64,000 nucleotides of DNA from an uncultured Christensenella sp. (GCA_949293905.1 CASFFG010000001.1:128461-192460); one strand, 5' to 3'. Counted from the first letter of the stretch, positions 34,060-47,596 are shown. Notes: generated by a model from the sequence alone, not told the origin. Program-made: numbers and translations.

Positions 34060-34087
34060 ATTATAGCATAGAATTTCCATTTGTCAA
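34060..34087 (-). promoter_or_regulatory. Promoter of paralogue 3
   Basis: Minus strand TTGACA (34082-34087), 16-base spacer, TATAAT (34060-34065). Its spacer is nearly the same as that of paralogue 1. Confidence 0.85.
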
Positions 34088-34123
34088 GGGGAATTTAATT
34101 AATTTTATTTTAATTTTTTTATT

Positions 34124-38423
<4,300 letters not shown>

Positions 38424-38429
38424 GATATT

Positions 38430-38458
38430 ATTATACAAAAAAGAAAATTTTAGCGCAA
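38430..38458 (-). promoter_or_regulatory. Promoter of pcrA-ligA, leaderless type
   Basis: Minus strand TTGCGC (38453-38458), 17-base spacer, TATAAT (38430-38435), six bases before the pcrA ATG. Confidence 0.65.
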
Positions 38459-38535
38459 GCATTTTACGATTTTCATATACAAAAATAGAAATTCATATAA
38501 AAACAAAGTAATGAATTATTTTTTAACTAACAAAT

Positions 38536-38565
38536 TAAAAAAGGATAAATACATCTATCCTTTTT
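38536..38565 (-). terminator. Terminator after the gene at 38599
   Basis: AAAGGATA and TATCCTTT arms around a 9-base loop with T-run on the minus strand. Confidence 0.8.
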
Positions 38566-38598
38566 ATAATAAAGTTGATTAAAAGTATTTAACTATAT

Positions 38599-39042
38599 TT
38601 ACATTTCCATATCTGGGTTTTCGCTTTTTTCTGCATCAATATTCATTGTCTTTTTTATTTCACTTAATGCGTCTACTACAATCTCTTGATTTTTTTCATT
38701 AGCAACTATCTCTTTTAGAATTTCTTTAAATTCCTCTTCAAGTTCGTATGGCATAAGTTCAAAAGGTAGATCTTTTACAGATATTTTTGCCTCTATAGTA
38801 GAACCTTTTTCAATGGCAATAAATACGTAATAATCGTTAACTTCAAACATTGTGCCACAAGGTTCGAATTCAAGTGGCATATTCGTTTCAAGCAATTTAT
38901 TCATTAGTTTTATAAATAAATTTCTGCCATGCGGAGTCAAAAGTATAAAAGCAAGTTTTTCCCTATCAGTAAGTTTTTTAAACTCATCTTTTTTTATTCT
39001 AATTCTATTCCCATCTCGCGAATATTTTTTATCTCTACCCAT
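38599..39042 (-). CDS. Unrecognised small acidic protein
   Basis: 147 residues. A basic N-terminus (MGRDKKYSRDGNRIRIKKDEFKK in two parts) is followed by LTDREKLAFILLTPHGRNLFIKLMN and a beta-type middle (FEVNDYYVFIAIEKGS), ending in an acidic tail. No family recognised. Single-gene unit with promoter, GGGAG site and terminator, between rpsU and pcrA. Confidence 0.7.
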   Translation of the reverse strand: MGRDKKYSRDGNRIRIKKDEFKKLTDREKLAFILLTPHGRNLFIKLMNKLLETNMPLEFEPCGTMFEVNDYYVFIAIEKGSTIEAKISVKDLPFELMPYELEEEFKEILKEIVANEKNQEIVVDALSEIKKTMNIDAEKSENPDMEM

Positions 39043-39066
39043 TTTATTTCTCCCTTTGATAACGAA

Positions 39067-39095
39067 AATATATCATAATAATTTATTCTTGTCAA
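39067..39095 (-). promoter_or_regulatory. Promoter of the gene at 38599
   Basis: Minus strand TTGACA (39090-39095), 17-base spacer, TATATT (39067-39072). Confidence 0.7.
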
Positions 39096-39120
39096 TACCC
39101 AACATTAAAATAAATATAAT

Positions 39121-39146
39121 AAAAAACACTAGCATATGCTAGTGTA
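39121..39146 (-). terminator. Terminator after rpsU
   Basis: Perfect 20-base palindrome ACACTAGCATATGCTAGTGT (39126-39145) with a T-run on the minus strand. Confidence 0.85.
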
Positions 39147-39150
39147 ATTT

Positions 39151-39339
39151 TTAATAACGACTACGTTTCATAGCGCGCTTACGAGCAGCCTTGCTCTTCT
39201 CCTTACGGCGCACGCTTGGTTTAACATATTCATTCTTTTTCTTTAAATCGCCGATGATGCCGTCCTTTTGGCATTTGCGTTTGAAGCGCTTTAATGCACT
39301 TTCTAGCGATTCGTTCTCTCCGCAACGAACTGTTGTCAT
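39151..39339 (-). CDS. rpsU: 30S ribosomal protein S21
   Basis: 62 residues from ATG 39339: [28 protein letters not shown] and a basic C-terminus. An in-frame GTG 12 bases upstream is part of the ribosome-binding region (GTGGGTG) and is not the likely start. It has its own promoter and terminator. Confidence 0.97.
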   Translation of the reverse strand: MTTVRCGENESLESALKRFKRKCQKDGIIGDLKKKNEYVKPSVRRKEKSKAARKRAMKRSRY

Positions 39340-39372
39340 TTTTTCACCCACTTTTAGTTCTAGAATATGTTT

Positions 39373-39401
39373 ATATTACCCTAAAAATGAGATATTGTCA
39401 A
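39373..39401 (-). promoter_or_regulatory. Promoter of rpsU
   Basis: Minus strand TTGACA (39396-39401), 17-base spacer, TAATAT (39373-39378). Confidence 0.75.
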
Positions 39402-39540
39402 GAGATTTTGTAAATTTTTACATTAATTTTTAAAATAATGAGTGTAATAAACCTACGGACTCTAATTTTGGTATTTTCAGTAAACGCAGTAATGCAAAAA
39501 ATTTAATATAAAATCAAGTAAATAAAACAATGAAAAATTT

Positions 39541-39870
39541 ATTTAAAATAAGTAGTACAATCTCGAGACTGCGAAAGTAGTTGAGCAGTATTTAACATTC
39601 ACTCTTCCCACTTATTCTTATACATTCCTTAGGTTTTCTAGAATGAGCGGATTATTAGTTTAAGAGGCATTGGGCGGAGTGCAACTCTCACCGCTACTCT
39701 TTTATAAGGGGTCCCCGTAAAATGAAATTTTATGGGGAAAGGAATAACCGTCCATTAGGCTTATGATTGCGAAGTCTTGCGAGCAATCTAGCAACAGGAC
39801 GAGTTATGACGTTGCGCGGGGGAATTGGGGGGACGACCCCGAACCTCATAAACTAGTGATTCGCGAGTTA
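39541..39870. other. GC-rich multi-hairpin element, possible structured RNA
   Basis: A non-coding stretch between hinT and rpsU. Counting by hand, 39661-39840 is half G+C, far above the AT-rich surroundings. It holds several stems: CCCCGTAAAAT with ATTTTATGGGG (39713-39723 and 39727-39737), GATTGC with GCAATC (39765-39770 and 39783-39788), GCAAC with GTTGC (39791-39795 and 39811-39815) and a G-run next to CCCC at 39827-39840. I could not match it to tmRNA, RNase P RNA, SRP RNA, 6S RNA or a T-box from memory. Either strand could be transcribed. The rest of the gap, 39402-39540, shows nothing. Confidence 0.5.
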
Positions 39871-39871
39871 T

Positions 39872-40207
39872 TTAGAATTCTTTGAGTTTCTCGCCACCCA
39901 AAATATGAATATGAACATGCCCTACAGTCTGTCCTGCATCTTCACCTTGATTTATAATTAAACGATAGCCATTCGTTAAACCTAATTCTTCCTGCATATG
40001 TGAGATTTTACCGATAATTCTGCCGAGCAATTCGTCCCCTTCGTCCGTCATCATATCGATATATGGTGCATGCTCTTTCGGTATTGCGACAAGATGAACT
40101 TTTGCTTGCGGGTTTATATCCTTAATTATCATAAATTCGTCATCTTCATATAGTTTTGTACTAGGCAACTCACCTAATCTAATTTTACAAAAAATGCAAT
40201 CTTCCAT
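39872..40207 (-). CDS. hinT: HIT family hydrolase (HinT-like)
   Basis: Nucleoside phosphoramidate hydrolase, 111 residues. N-terminal DCIFCKI and histidine triad HVHIHILGG (His97, 99, 101). Last of rpe-rsmE-mtaB-hinT, with GGAG upstream. Confidence 0.95.
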   Translation of the reverse strand: MEDCIFCKIRLGELPSTKLYEDDEFMIIKDINPQAKVHLVAIPKEHAPYIDMMTDEGDELLGRIIGKISHMQEELGLTNGYRLIINQGEDAGQTVGHVHIHILGGEKLKEF

Positions 40208-40216
40208 ATTATCTCC

Positions 40217-41461
40217 TTATTTCACTACACCTAACATTCCGTCCTTAAAGGTTGAATCTAATTCAACCGACTGAATACTTCCCACCGGGTAAAGACCGCG
40301 AATGTATGTGTATATATAATTATCAGTATATCCCAAAGAGAATTTATCGTCAAGCGTTTCTTCAACCAAGACTTCATGAATTGTTCCGCGATTTTTAGCG
40401 AAATTTGCTTTTTTAAAGCGCGTATTCATAACTTTTAAAATTTCTTCTCTTTGTTTCTTCGTGCTCACGTCTACATCTCCTTTCATAGCACTTGCAACTG
40501 TACCCGAGCGCTCACTATACGGGAAAATATGCATGAAACTAAATTGTATGCGTTCTAAGTTTTTAATAGTTTCATTGAATTCACGCTCGCTCTCACCTTT
40601 GAATCCTACTATTATATCAGTTGAAATACTCGCTAGCGGAAAATTTGATTTAATCTTATCCGTGATTTCAATAAATTGCTCAATAGTGTAGCGTCTATTC
40701 ATGCGTTTTAATGTATCGTTACAAGCAGACTGCAAACTCAAATGAAAATGCGGGCAGAAATGTTTACAATTCTTTAAAATTTCAATCATTTCATCGTCAA
40801 GCACATTGCACTCAATAGATGATAGTCTAAATCTTTTACCTAAATTGTCTACCGCTTTGATTAGTTCTTTAAGTGCTAATTTCCCGTCCAGTTTATAGTC
40901 GCTCATATTTATGCCTGTCAGTACGATTTCGCTAGCGTTGAGGGACTTAATTTCATCTAAAATGGACTTAATATCGCGACTTCGACTGCGACCGCGCATA
41001 TATGGTATTAAACAATACGAACAAAAGTAGTCGCAACCGTCCTGAATTTTTATGTATTGGCGCGTGCGAGTGGCGATTGGGGTCGACATTTTAGTATATT
41101 CTTTTTTTATTTCTAGCGGAAATTTTCTCTCCGCGTTTATGTGATTTAAAATATCTTCCTTTCCTTGAGTGCCAATTATTGTCGTTACATTTTTGTTCTT
41201 TAAAAATTGCTCGCAGTTATTTTGAGATGCGCAACCTGTTATGACGATTTTTGCATTAGGATTAAGTTTATTTAACTTGGCAAGTACTTGTCTAGATTTC
41301 TTTTCTGCTGTGTTCGTTACTGCGCAAGTGTTGACAATATACAAATCGGCTTCAACCAGTCCTTCGCTAATTTCATATCCCGCATTTTTGAGTTGAGAGA
41401 GCATTGACTGACTCTCATATTCATTCACTTTACAACCTAGAGTTATAACACTAGCACGCAT
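40217..41461 (-). CDS. mtaB: tRNA t6A methylthiotransferase MtaB (MiaB family)
   Basis: Radical-SAM enzyme that makes ms2t6A at tRNA position 37. 414 residues. N-terminal cluster Cys10, Cys46 and Cys77; radical SAM cluster Cys143, 147 and 150 in CDYFCSYC; C-terminal TRAM-like region with an aspartate-rich end. MtaB rather than MiaB because of GCKVNEYES and the short length. Overlaps rsmE by 11 bases. Confidence 0.93.
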   Translation of the reverse strand: MRASVITLGCKVNEYESQSMLSQLKNAGYEISEGLVEADLYIVNTCAVTNTAEKKSRQVLAKLNKLNPNAKIVITGCASQNNCEQFLKNKNVTTIIGTQGKEDILNHINAERKFPLEIKKEYTKMSTPIATRTRQYIKIQDGCDYFCSYCLIPYMRGRSRSRDIKSILDEIKSLNASEIVLTGINMSDYKLDGKLALKELIKAVDNLGKRFRLSSIECNVLDDEMIEILKNCKHFCPHFHLSLQSACNDTLKRMNRRYTIEQFIEITDKIKSNFPLASISTDIIVGFKGESEREFNETIKNLERIQFSFMHIFPYSERSGTVASAMKGDVDVSTKKQREEILKVMNTRFKKANFAKNRGTIHEVLVEETLDDKFSLGYTDNYIYTYIRGLYPVGSIQSVELDSTFKDGMLGVVK

Positions 41462-42146
41462 GATTCACCGCCTTTAAGATAGATACGGCGCTAATACTTG
41501 CAACTCGCGCGCGAAGAACAGTTTTGCCGAGCGAAATAGTGTGCGAAAAAGACGAAAAATATTCTATTTCTTCAGGCGAAAATCCGCCTTCCGCTCCAAT
41601 GATAACGGAAAAATCTCCGCTAAAAGCGGTAGGTTTAGTATCTGCATTTACACTTGCAAAAAATACATTTTTATTTGTACCTATATCTTTTTTTATATCC
41701 GCTTTATTTATAATTGAAACGCGCATAATGGTAGCACGCTCGCACTGTTTGCTAGCCTGAATTGAAATTGCGTTTAATTTATCTAACTTTTGCTTGTCTA
41801 TATTAGCGATAGAATAGTCTGCCCTAAATAGTTTAACTTCGCTCACATTTAGTTCGGCGAGTTGGTCAATTGTCTCGGTAAGGGCTTCATTTTTTAGCAT
41901 TGCAAGATACACGACAATTTTTGGCTCACCATACGCGCGATTTAATGCTTTTTTTAATACCTTGGCGCGCACCTTTGATTTAGCGATTCCAGTGAGTTCA
42001 AGTTCATAATCGTAGCCGTCACCATTAAATGCCATGATTTTCTCGCCCACGCTACACCTTCTAACACGCGAAATATGATTACTCTCACTCTCGCTGAATT
42101 CTACTATATCGCCGTCAATTTGGCTAAAATAATATCTATTATCCAT
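41451..42146 (-). CDS. rsmE: 16S rRNA (uracil-1498-N3)-methyltransferase
   Basis: SPOUT enzyme, 231 residues: N-terminal PUA-like domain (HISRVRRCSVGEK) and C-terminal knot with IGAEGGFSPEEIE and SLGKTVLRARVASI. Overlaps rpe and mtaB; prmA, often next to it, is absent. Confidence 0.95.
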   Translation of the reverse strand: MDNRYYFSQIDGDIVEFSESESNHISRVRRCSVGEKIMAFNGDGYDYELELTGIAKSKVRAKVLKKALNRAYGEPKIVVYLAMLKNEALTETIDQLAELNVSEVKLFRADYSIANIDKQKLDKLNAISIQASKQCERATIMRVSIINKADIKKDIGTNKNVFFASVNADTKPTAFSGDFSVIIGAEGGFSPEEIEYFSSFSHTISLGKTVLRARVASISAVSILKAVNHAC

Positions 42147-42798
42147 TCTTTCCCTTTAACTTTTGTATTGCTTCATAAGTATCGTTTTTATAAATATAAC
42201 TTCCGCTTACTAAAATGTCCGCGCCCGCTTTTACGCATTGCGCACCTGTTTCATCGTTAATTCCGCCGTCTACTTCAATTAAAATGTCTGGGCTAAGTGA
42301 ACGCACATATTTGATTTTCTTTAATGCGTCTTTATCAAAATCTTGACCGCCTTTCCCCGCTTTAACACACATGATTAGTACCATATCTAAATATTTTATA
42401 AACGGGTCAATTACCTTTATGTCAGTGGGTAAATCTATTGCTAGTCCTACCATTTTTTTAGCGTTTTTAATCTTTTTTAATGCGCGAATAAGGGTTTCGT
42501 TGTCCTTAAACACTTCATAGTGAATTGTGATTATATTTGCGCTAGATTTAATGTAATTTTTTAAGACTTTTTCGACATCTTCTACCATTAAGTGCGCGTC
42601 AAAGAGCAACGCAGACTTCTCTCTCAACTGCTCAAAATAGGTATAATCCATAGTTTTAGACTTCACGAATTTCCCGTCCATTATGTCTAGGTGATACATA
42701 TCCCCACCGTACTGAGAAATGCGGGTAAGATACTCTATCTGGCTGGACATATTTCTTCCAGCGGGCAAACTTGATGCACTAACTACAACTTTCTTCAT
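42139..42798 (-). CDS. rpe: Ribulose-phosphate 3-epimerase
   Basis: Interconverts ribulose 5-phosphate and xylulose 5-phosphate. 219 residues with HLDIMDGKFV, DAHLMVED and EVDGGIND; the phosphate loop is VSGSYIY. First gene of rpe-rsmE-mtaB-hinT, with a CGGAG site. Confidence 0.92.
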   Translation of the reverse strand: MKKVVVSASSLPAGRNMSSQIEYLTRISQYGGDMYHLDIMDGKFVKSKTMDYTYFEQLREKSALLFDAHLMVEDVEKVLKNYIKSSANIITIHYEVFKDNETLIRALKKIKNAKKMVGLAIDLPTDIKVIDPFIKYLDMVLIMCVKAGKGGQDFDKDALKKIKYVRSLSPDILIEVDGGINDETGAQCVKAGADILVSGSYIYKNDTYEAIQKLKGKNG

Positions 42799-42972
42799 AT
42801 TTACTCCGTAAGTTTATATTATCGAAAGATTTTGTCTGTAAGCGCCGTATGTGTTTACTAGCAAAATCCATATCAGTTCAAACGTAATGCTACAATTCAT
42901 TGTGGTGTTCGTGTAGACGAACATTAAATTTTATTTAGGTAAAAATTTTACATTACATATGTTTATATTATA
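42799..42972 (-). promoter_or_regulatory. Long folded leader of the rpe operon with promoter
   Basis: An extended -10 (TGCTATAAT; TATAAT at 42967-42972) with a poor -35 gives a leader of about 160 bases. It contains a hairpin (TGTTCG/CGAACA arms 42906-42911 and 42918-42923) and GTAATG/CATTAC outer arms (42884-42889 and 42951-42956). A second promoter-like TAATAT lies close to rpe. Possibly a regulatory leader. Confidence 0.4.
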
Positions 42973-42990
42973 GCATAAATTTATTAAAAA

Positions 42991-43026
42991 TAAAAAAGAA
43001 TTAGTCTAATTTTTTAAAACTAATCC
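42991..43026 (-). terminator. Terminator of rlmN, starting in its last codons
   Basis: GGATTAGT at the end of rlmN pairs with ACTAATTC, then six T on the minus strand. Confidence 0.7.
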
Positions 43027-44045
43027 TTTTGTTTTAATGATTTTGCTCTAAGCATACCACACGCGCCCGCTATATCTTCACCTTGGCTTCTACGCAGAGT
43101 TGCTGAAATGCCCGCTTTATTTAGTTTATCGATGAAATTTAATGCTTCCGCTCGCGTGGTAGCGCGCAGACTTCCGCCGTTTTCATTTAAACATATTACA
43201 TTTACATGACACAATAGTCCGCTCGTTATTTGTTTTAAATTTTTAATATCTTCCGCTCTATCGTTTGTGCCTTTTATTAGACAATATTCAAACACAACGC
43301 GTCTATTGTTTTTCTCTGCATATTCTTTTAGTGCATTAACTATTTCCGCAATTGTATAACGAGAGGCTATCGGCATAATAGTTCGACGAATTTCATCAGT
43401 CGTGGCATGCAAGGATACGCACAAGGTGACATTATAATGAAGAAGAGAAAATTCCTTAATCTTGTCAACAAGTCCGCAAGTAGAAATGGATATATTTCTC
43501 TCACTAACATTAAATCCCTGTTTGTCAGTAATTAAATCTAGCCACTTAACTACATTTTCGTAATTATCGAACGGCTCTCCACTACCCATTAACACTATAT
43601 TTGTAAAATTGCGTTCGTTTGATTTTCCGTTGTCAGCGTTTACAACCGCGATTGTAGAAAGCATTTCTCCTGCAGTTAAATTTCGAATTAGTCCATTCTT
43701 AGTAGAAGCGCAAAATTTGCACCCCATTCGACACCCAACTTGTGTAGACATACAGATTGTGTTTCCATACGATTGTCGCAAGAAAACACATTCAATCAAA
43801 TTCTCGTCGTATAGTTTTAATAGGTATTTTTTTGTTCCGTCTTTACTCGTCAAGACTTTATAAATTTCTAGCGGTTTTAAGATATACGACTTTTTTAATT
43901 CGTCCTTCATGCTGGCAGGAATCGCAATTTCGTCGTAACCTTTTCCTTGTTTAATAGCATCAAAAATTTGTTTAGCACGGAAACGCGGAAAGCCTGCTAA
44001 TTCAGTCTGTAACTCGTCTAAATTTAGGTCACTAAGAATTTTCAA
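43020..44045 (-). CDS. rlmN: Dual-specificity 23S rRNA/tRNA (adenine-C2) methyltransferase
   Basis: Radical SAM methyltransferase for A2503 of 23S rRNA and A37 of some tRNA. 341 residues, cluster Cys105, 109 and 112 in CRMGCKFC, and the second catalytic Cys in AGACGML near 331. The start is TTG at 44045 with AGGAG 8 bases upstream inside the end of fmt (14-base overlap). Ends priA-def-fmt-rlmN; rsmB, usually between fmt and rlmN, is missing. Confidence 0.95.
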   Translation of the reverse strand: MKILSDLNLDELQTELAGFPRFRAKQIFDAIKQGKGYDEIAIPASMKDELKKSYILKPLEIYKVLTSKDGTKKYLLKLYDENLIECVFLRQSYGNTICMSTQVGCRMGCKFCASTKNGLIRNLTAGEMLSTIAVVNADNGKSNERNFTNIVLMGSGEPFDNYENVVKWLDLITDKQGFNVSERNISISTCGLVDKIKEFSLLHYNVTLCVSLHATTDEIRRTIMPIASRYTIAEIVNALKEYAEKNNRRVVFEYCLIKGTNDRAEDIKNLKQITSGLLCHVNVICLNENGGSLRATTRAEALNFIDKLNKAGISATLRRSQGEDIAGACGMLRAKSLKQKD

Positions 44046-44952
44046 TGTAATCTCCTAAACTAAATTTTTTTGAATTCATATATGCTTTTGCTGGCATTTC
44101 ACCTTTACCTTCGGGCTTAATGGTTTCAACACGAATTGCTCCCGTTTTACATGCGATGATAAGTCCAGTTTTCCCGTCACATGAAAGGATTTCTCCCGCT
44201 TTCCCATTTCCTTCAATTACGGTCGCAAACTTTATTATAAATCTCATACCTTTATAAATAAAATAACATTTTTCTAGTGCGCGAATACGATTATATAAAG
44301 TTTTTGCATCTGTATTGAAATCTAATTTATAATCTTCCTTTTTTATCATAGGATAGTAACTAGATTTTGTTTCATCTTGTGGAAAATGCCTATCTTTATA
44401 ATAATCAAAGTTTTTGAAAAATTCGTGCAAACACTCTATACCTAGTGTAGATAATTTTTTAAATACACTAGATGATGTATCGTCGTCTTTAATTTCAATT
44501 TCGCGTGAAAAATAGATATCGCCTGTATCTAGTCCTATATTTGTTCGCATAATGGTTATACCCGTTTTCTTTTCACCATTCATAATAGCCCATTGGATTG
44601 GCGATGAACCACGATATTTTGGGAGCAGACTTGCATGTACATTGATGACCCCGTTTGGCGCTATGTCAAGTATATTTTGCTTCAAAATTTGACCATAACT
44701 AGCGGTTACAAAAATATCTGCATTTAATTTTTTTAGAGCCTCTTCACCATCGCGACTAACTCTTTCGAACTGAAAAATAGGAATATTTTTATCAATACAA
44801 AAAGACTTAATCGGCGAGAATATGATTTTATTATTTCTTCCATTTACTTTATCAGGCTGTGAAACGACCGCAACGACATTTTGTCCGTCGTCTAATAGTC
44901 CTTTTAAAATTGTAGTACTAAACTCGTTTGTTCCAAAAAAAACTATTTTCAT
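44032..44952 (-). CDS. fmt: Methionyl-tRNA formyltransferase
   Basis: Formylates initiator Met-tRNA. 306 residues with FFGTNEFS, NVHASLLPKYRGSSPIQWAI and the C-terminal OB domain. ATG overlaps the def stop region by one base. Confidence 0.96.
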   Translation of the reverse strand: MKIVFFGTNEFSTTILKGLLDDGQNVVAVVSQPDKVNGRNNKIIFSPIKSFCIDKNIPIFQFERVSRDGEEALKKLNADIFVTASYGQILKQNILDIAPNGVINVHASLLPKYRGSSPIQWAIMNGEKKTGITIMRTNIGLDTGDIYFSREIEIKDDDTSSSVFKKLSTLGIECLHEFFKNFDYYKDRHFPQDETKSSYYPMIKKEDYKLDFNTDAKTLYNRIRALEKCYFIYKGMRFIIKFATVIEGNGKAGEILSCDGKTGLIIACKTGAIRVETIKPEGKGEMPAKAYMNSKKFSLGDYIENS

Positions 44953-45419
44953 TAATCTTCTTCCATTCCCTTTGGCGGTGTAACTAATTTATCTATGTAC
45001 AAGATTCCGTCCAAATGGTCGTACTCATGACTAACGCAAACCGCCGTCCAATCTTCACATGTGAGTGAAAAAGGATTTCCGTATCTATCGTAAGCCGAAA
45101 TTGTAACTTTATTTGGGCGCGCTACATATCCAAACGGTTGCGCTACAACACTTAGACAACCTTCTTTTTTATACTGCTTCCCGCTTGTATGCGTAATGGT
45201 AGGATTAATAAACTCTATTCGCATATTATTGATATTGATAATAAAAGCGCGCTTTAGGACACCAACTTGTACTGCGCTGAGTCCCGCGCCTTTCTTTTCG
45301 TCAAGTGTCTCCCACATATCGTCAAGTAGTTCCCATAGTTTTTCGTCAAAAATTTTAACGGGTTTACTCTTTTTTCTAATAAAATTATCTGTATATTGAA
45401 CAATTTCTCGTATTGCCAT
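44952..45419 (-). CDS. def: Peptide deformylase
   Basis: Removes the N-formyl group from new proteins. 155 residues from ATG 45419, with metal ligands Cys88 (EGCLSV), His131 and His135 (HEYDH). The first motif is GAGLSAVQVG in place of the usual GxGLAAPQ. I use ATG 45419, with GAGGTG upstream; a GTG six bases earlier is inside that site. Confidence 0.95.
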   Translation of the reverse strand: MAIREIVQYTDNFIRKKSKPVKIFDEKLWELLDDMWETLDEKKGAGLSAVQVGVLKRAFIININNMRIEFINPTITHTSGKQYKKEGCLSVVAQPFGYVARPNKVTISAYDRYGNPFSLTCEDWTAVCVSHEYDHLDGILYIDKLVTPPKGMEED

Positions 45420-45421
45420 AA

Positions 45422-47596
45422 TCACCTCAAATTATTTGGATTTATTTCAACAAAAATTGAAACATCTTTCTCTATTATATCACTAATCGAGAAGAAATCA
45501 TTAGTTATTTTATCACATGGAGTGTATCTAGTCAAGATTTGGTAACGATATTTTGTTTGAATTCGTTTAACAGGTGCAGGCATTGCCTGTAAAAACAAAA
45601 TATCATTTCCATACCTTTCCTTCAATTCTTGTGCTCTATCGTATAAGATTTTTGTGACTTCTTTTGCTCGTGTGTCGCTCGTACTACTTACTAGTATTCG
45701 CAAAATTGTGCTAAACGGCGGAAATTTCGTCGTTGCGCGTAAATTTATTTCTTTTTCGTAAAAGCCATTGTAATCGTAGTTTTTTGCAAATCTATACACA
45801 TAATGTTTAGGGGCGTATGTTTGGAGAACGACCGAACCATCTCCATTTTTTCTACCTGCCCTACCTGAGACCTGTGTTACAAGTTGGAAGGTGCGTTCGT
45901 TCGACTTATAGTCGCTGTTGTACAAACTTACATCTGCGTCGAGAATACCAACAAATGCGACATTTGGATAATCGTGCCCCTTTGCTATCATCTGCGTGCC
46001 AACTAGTATGCTCGGCGTTGTTTCTGCAAACTGTTCTAGTATGTGTTTATGTCCGTTTTTTACGCGTGTCGTGTCGTTATCCATACGAAATATTGGAACA
46101 TTAAACATTTTTCTTAAATCTTCACAAACGCGCTCTGTTCCTAGCGCGCCATATTTTATATTTGTGCTATGACAATTTGGGCAGTTTGTGAGTGCTCGAT
46201 ATCGTTTGCCACAGAAATGACATTTTAATTCGTTATCTTCCTTATGATAAACTAAACTAACTTCACAATCGTCACATTTCGCACGATAACCACATTCACG
46301 ACATAAAACAAACGACGCAAATCCCCTACGATTAATGAATAGAATTGCTTGTTTCTTATTTGCTATGCACTCATCAAGTTTTGCTATCAATCTTTTACTA
46401 TAAGGGGAAGTGTTCCCTTCCATTAATTCGCCCAGCATGTCTACTATCTCAATTTTTGGCATGGCGATATTATTTATTCGCTCAGGAAGTTCTACGAGAG
46501 TGTATATTCCGTCCTTTGCTTTTTTAAAACTATCAATACTTGGAGTTGCACTACCAAGAATTAGTGGACAATGATTAAATCTTGCTCTAAATTCAGCGAC
46601 GTCGTGTGTGAAGTATCTAGGGTTAGTTTCGCTGACATACGAACTATCGTGCTCTTCGTCTATCACTATAACGCCAAGGTTTTCTACTGGAGCAAAGATA
46701 GCCGAACGCGCGCCAAGTACAACACGGGCTTGACCAGTGAATATCCTATCCCACTCATCATATCGCTCGCCTTCACTCAGTCCACTATGAAGGACTGCGA
46801 CAAGGTTTGGAAATCGCGAGTTAAAACGCGACATCATCTGCGGAGTTAGTGAAATTTCGGGAACTAGCATAATTGCGGTTTTGCCTTGATTAAGTGCGTT
46901 TTCAATTATTGTCATATAGACTTCTGTCTTCCCGCTCCCAGTGACGCCTTTAAGTAGGAAGGTTTTATCTTGATTTTCAATAGTGCCAACCGCGTTTTGT
47001 TGCATTTTTGTTAAGACATTTCTCTCAATCTTTGCATTGATTTTTTCAGGAGAACGCATACGGCGAGTGTAAGTTCGCTCTATGATGCCCTTTTCAATAA
47101 GTGAATTAACACTTGAGCGCGAAAACATTTCACAAAGTCTAGTGTAATCTGCTTCTCCCTGCTCGCTAAGAAAAGCCACGACTGAAAGTTGTGATTTCGC
47201 ACGCTTACCGATTAAATTAATTGCTGTATCTATATCTAAAATCAAGCGAACGAAAGAAGAATATTGCTCACTTGCTCTATCTAGTCGCACGCACGCTGGA
47301 AGGACTAATTTTATCGCGTCACTCAGTCGCAAAAAAAAGCGCCCACACAAAAATCTGCATACCTCTAAAATCTCGGGCTTCAATTTTGGGACACTTTCTA
47401 GATTTTTAATAATGGGTTTTAGTTTACTATTATCAACTTCGCTAGTTTCGGTCAACGCTACCACATAGCCAAGCACAACGCGACCCGCAAACGGTACTTT
47501 TACACGCATACCAACTTTCGTGTCAGGGAGCGCTATATAGTCAAAAACTCTATCTACTGCGTCATTTGAAATATCAACAATAACCTTAGCGTACAT
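45422..47596 (-). CDS. priA: Primosomal replication protein PriA (helicase)
   Basis: Restarts collapsed replication forks. 724 residues: N-terminal DNA-binding domain, Walker A GVTGSGKTEVY, VIDEEHD, eight Cys zinc site (CRECG, CDDC, CHFCG, CPNC) and helicase C motifs. The start overlaps rpoZ (TAATG). Confidence 0.96.
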   Translation of the reverse strand: MYAKVIVDISNDAVDRVFDYIALPDTKVGMRVKVPFAGRVVLGYVVALTETSEVDNSKLKPIIKNLESVPKLKPEILEVCRFLCGRFFLRLSDAIKLVLPACVRLDRASEQYSSFVRLILDIDTAINLIGKRAKSQLSVVAFLSEQGEADYTRLCEMFSRSSVNSLIEKGIIERTYTRRMRSPEKINAKIERNVLTKMQQNAVGTIENQDKTFLLKGVTGSGKTEVYMTIIENALNQGKTAIMLVPEISLTPQMMSRFNSRFPNLVAVLHSGLSEGERYDEWDRIFTGQARVVLGARSAIFAPVENLGVIVIDEEHDSSYVSETNPRYFTHDVAEFRARFNHCPLILGSATPSIDSFKKAKDGIYTLVELPERINNIAMPKIEIVDMLGELMEGNTSPYSKRLIAKLDECIANKKQAILFINRRGFASFVLCRECGYRAKCDDCEVSLVYHKEDNELKCHFCGKRYRALTNCPNCHSTNIKYGALGTERVCEDLRKMFNVPIFRMDNDTTRVKNGHKHILEQFAETTPSILVGTQMIAKGHDYPNVAFVGILDADVSLYNSDYKSNERTFQLVTQVSGRAGRKNGDGSVVLQTYAPKHYVYRFAKNYDYNGFYEKEINLRATTKFPPFSTILRILVSSTSDTRAKEVTKILYDRAQELKERYGNDILFLQAMPAPVKRIQTKYRYQILTRYTPCDKITNDFFSISDIIEKDVSIFVEINPNNLR

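Noticed and set aside
39541-39870. tmRNA, RNase P RNA, SRP RNA or T-box at the GC-rich element
   Set aside because: None of the conserved cores I know (CCA-ended tRNA-like part, GAGGAAAGUCC, the SRP loop, the T-box AGGGUGGNACC) is present on either strand.
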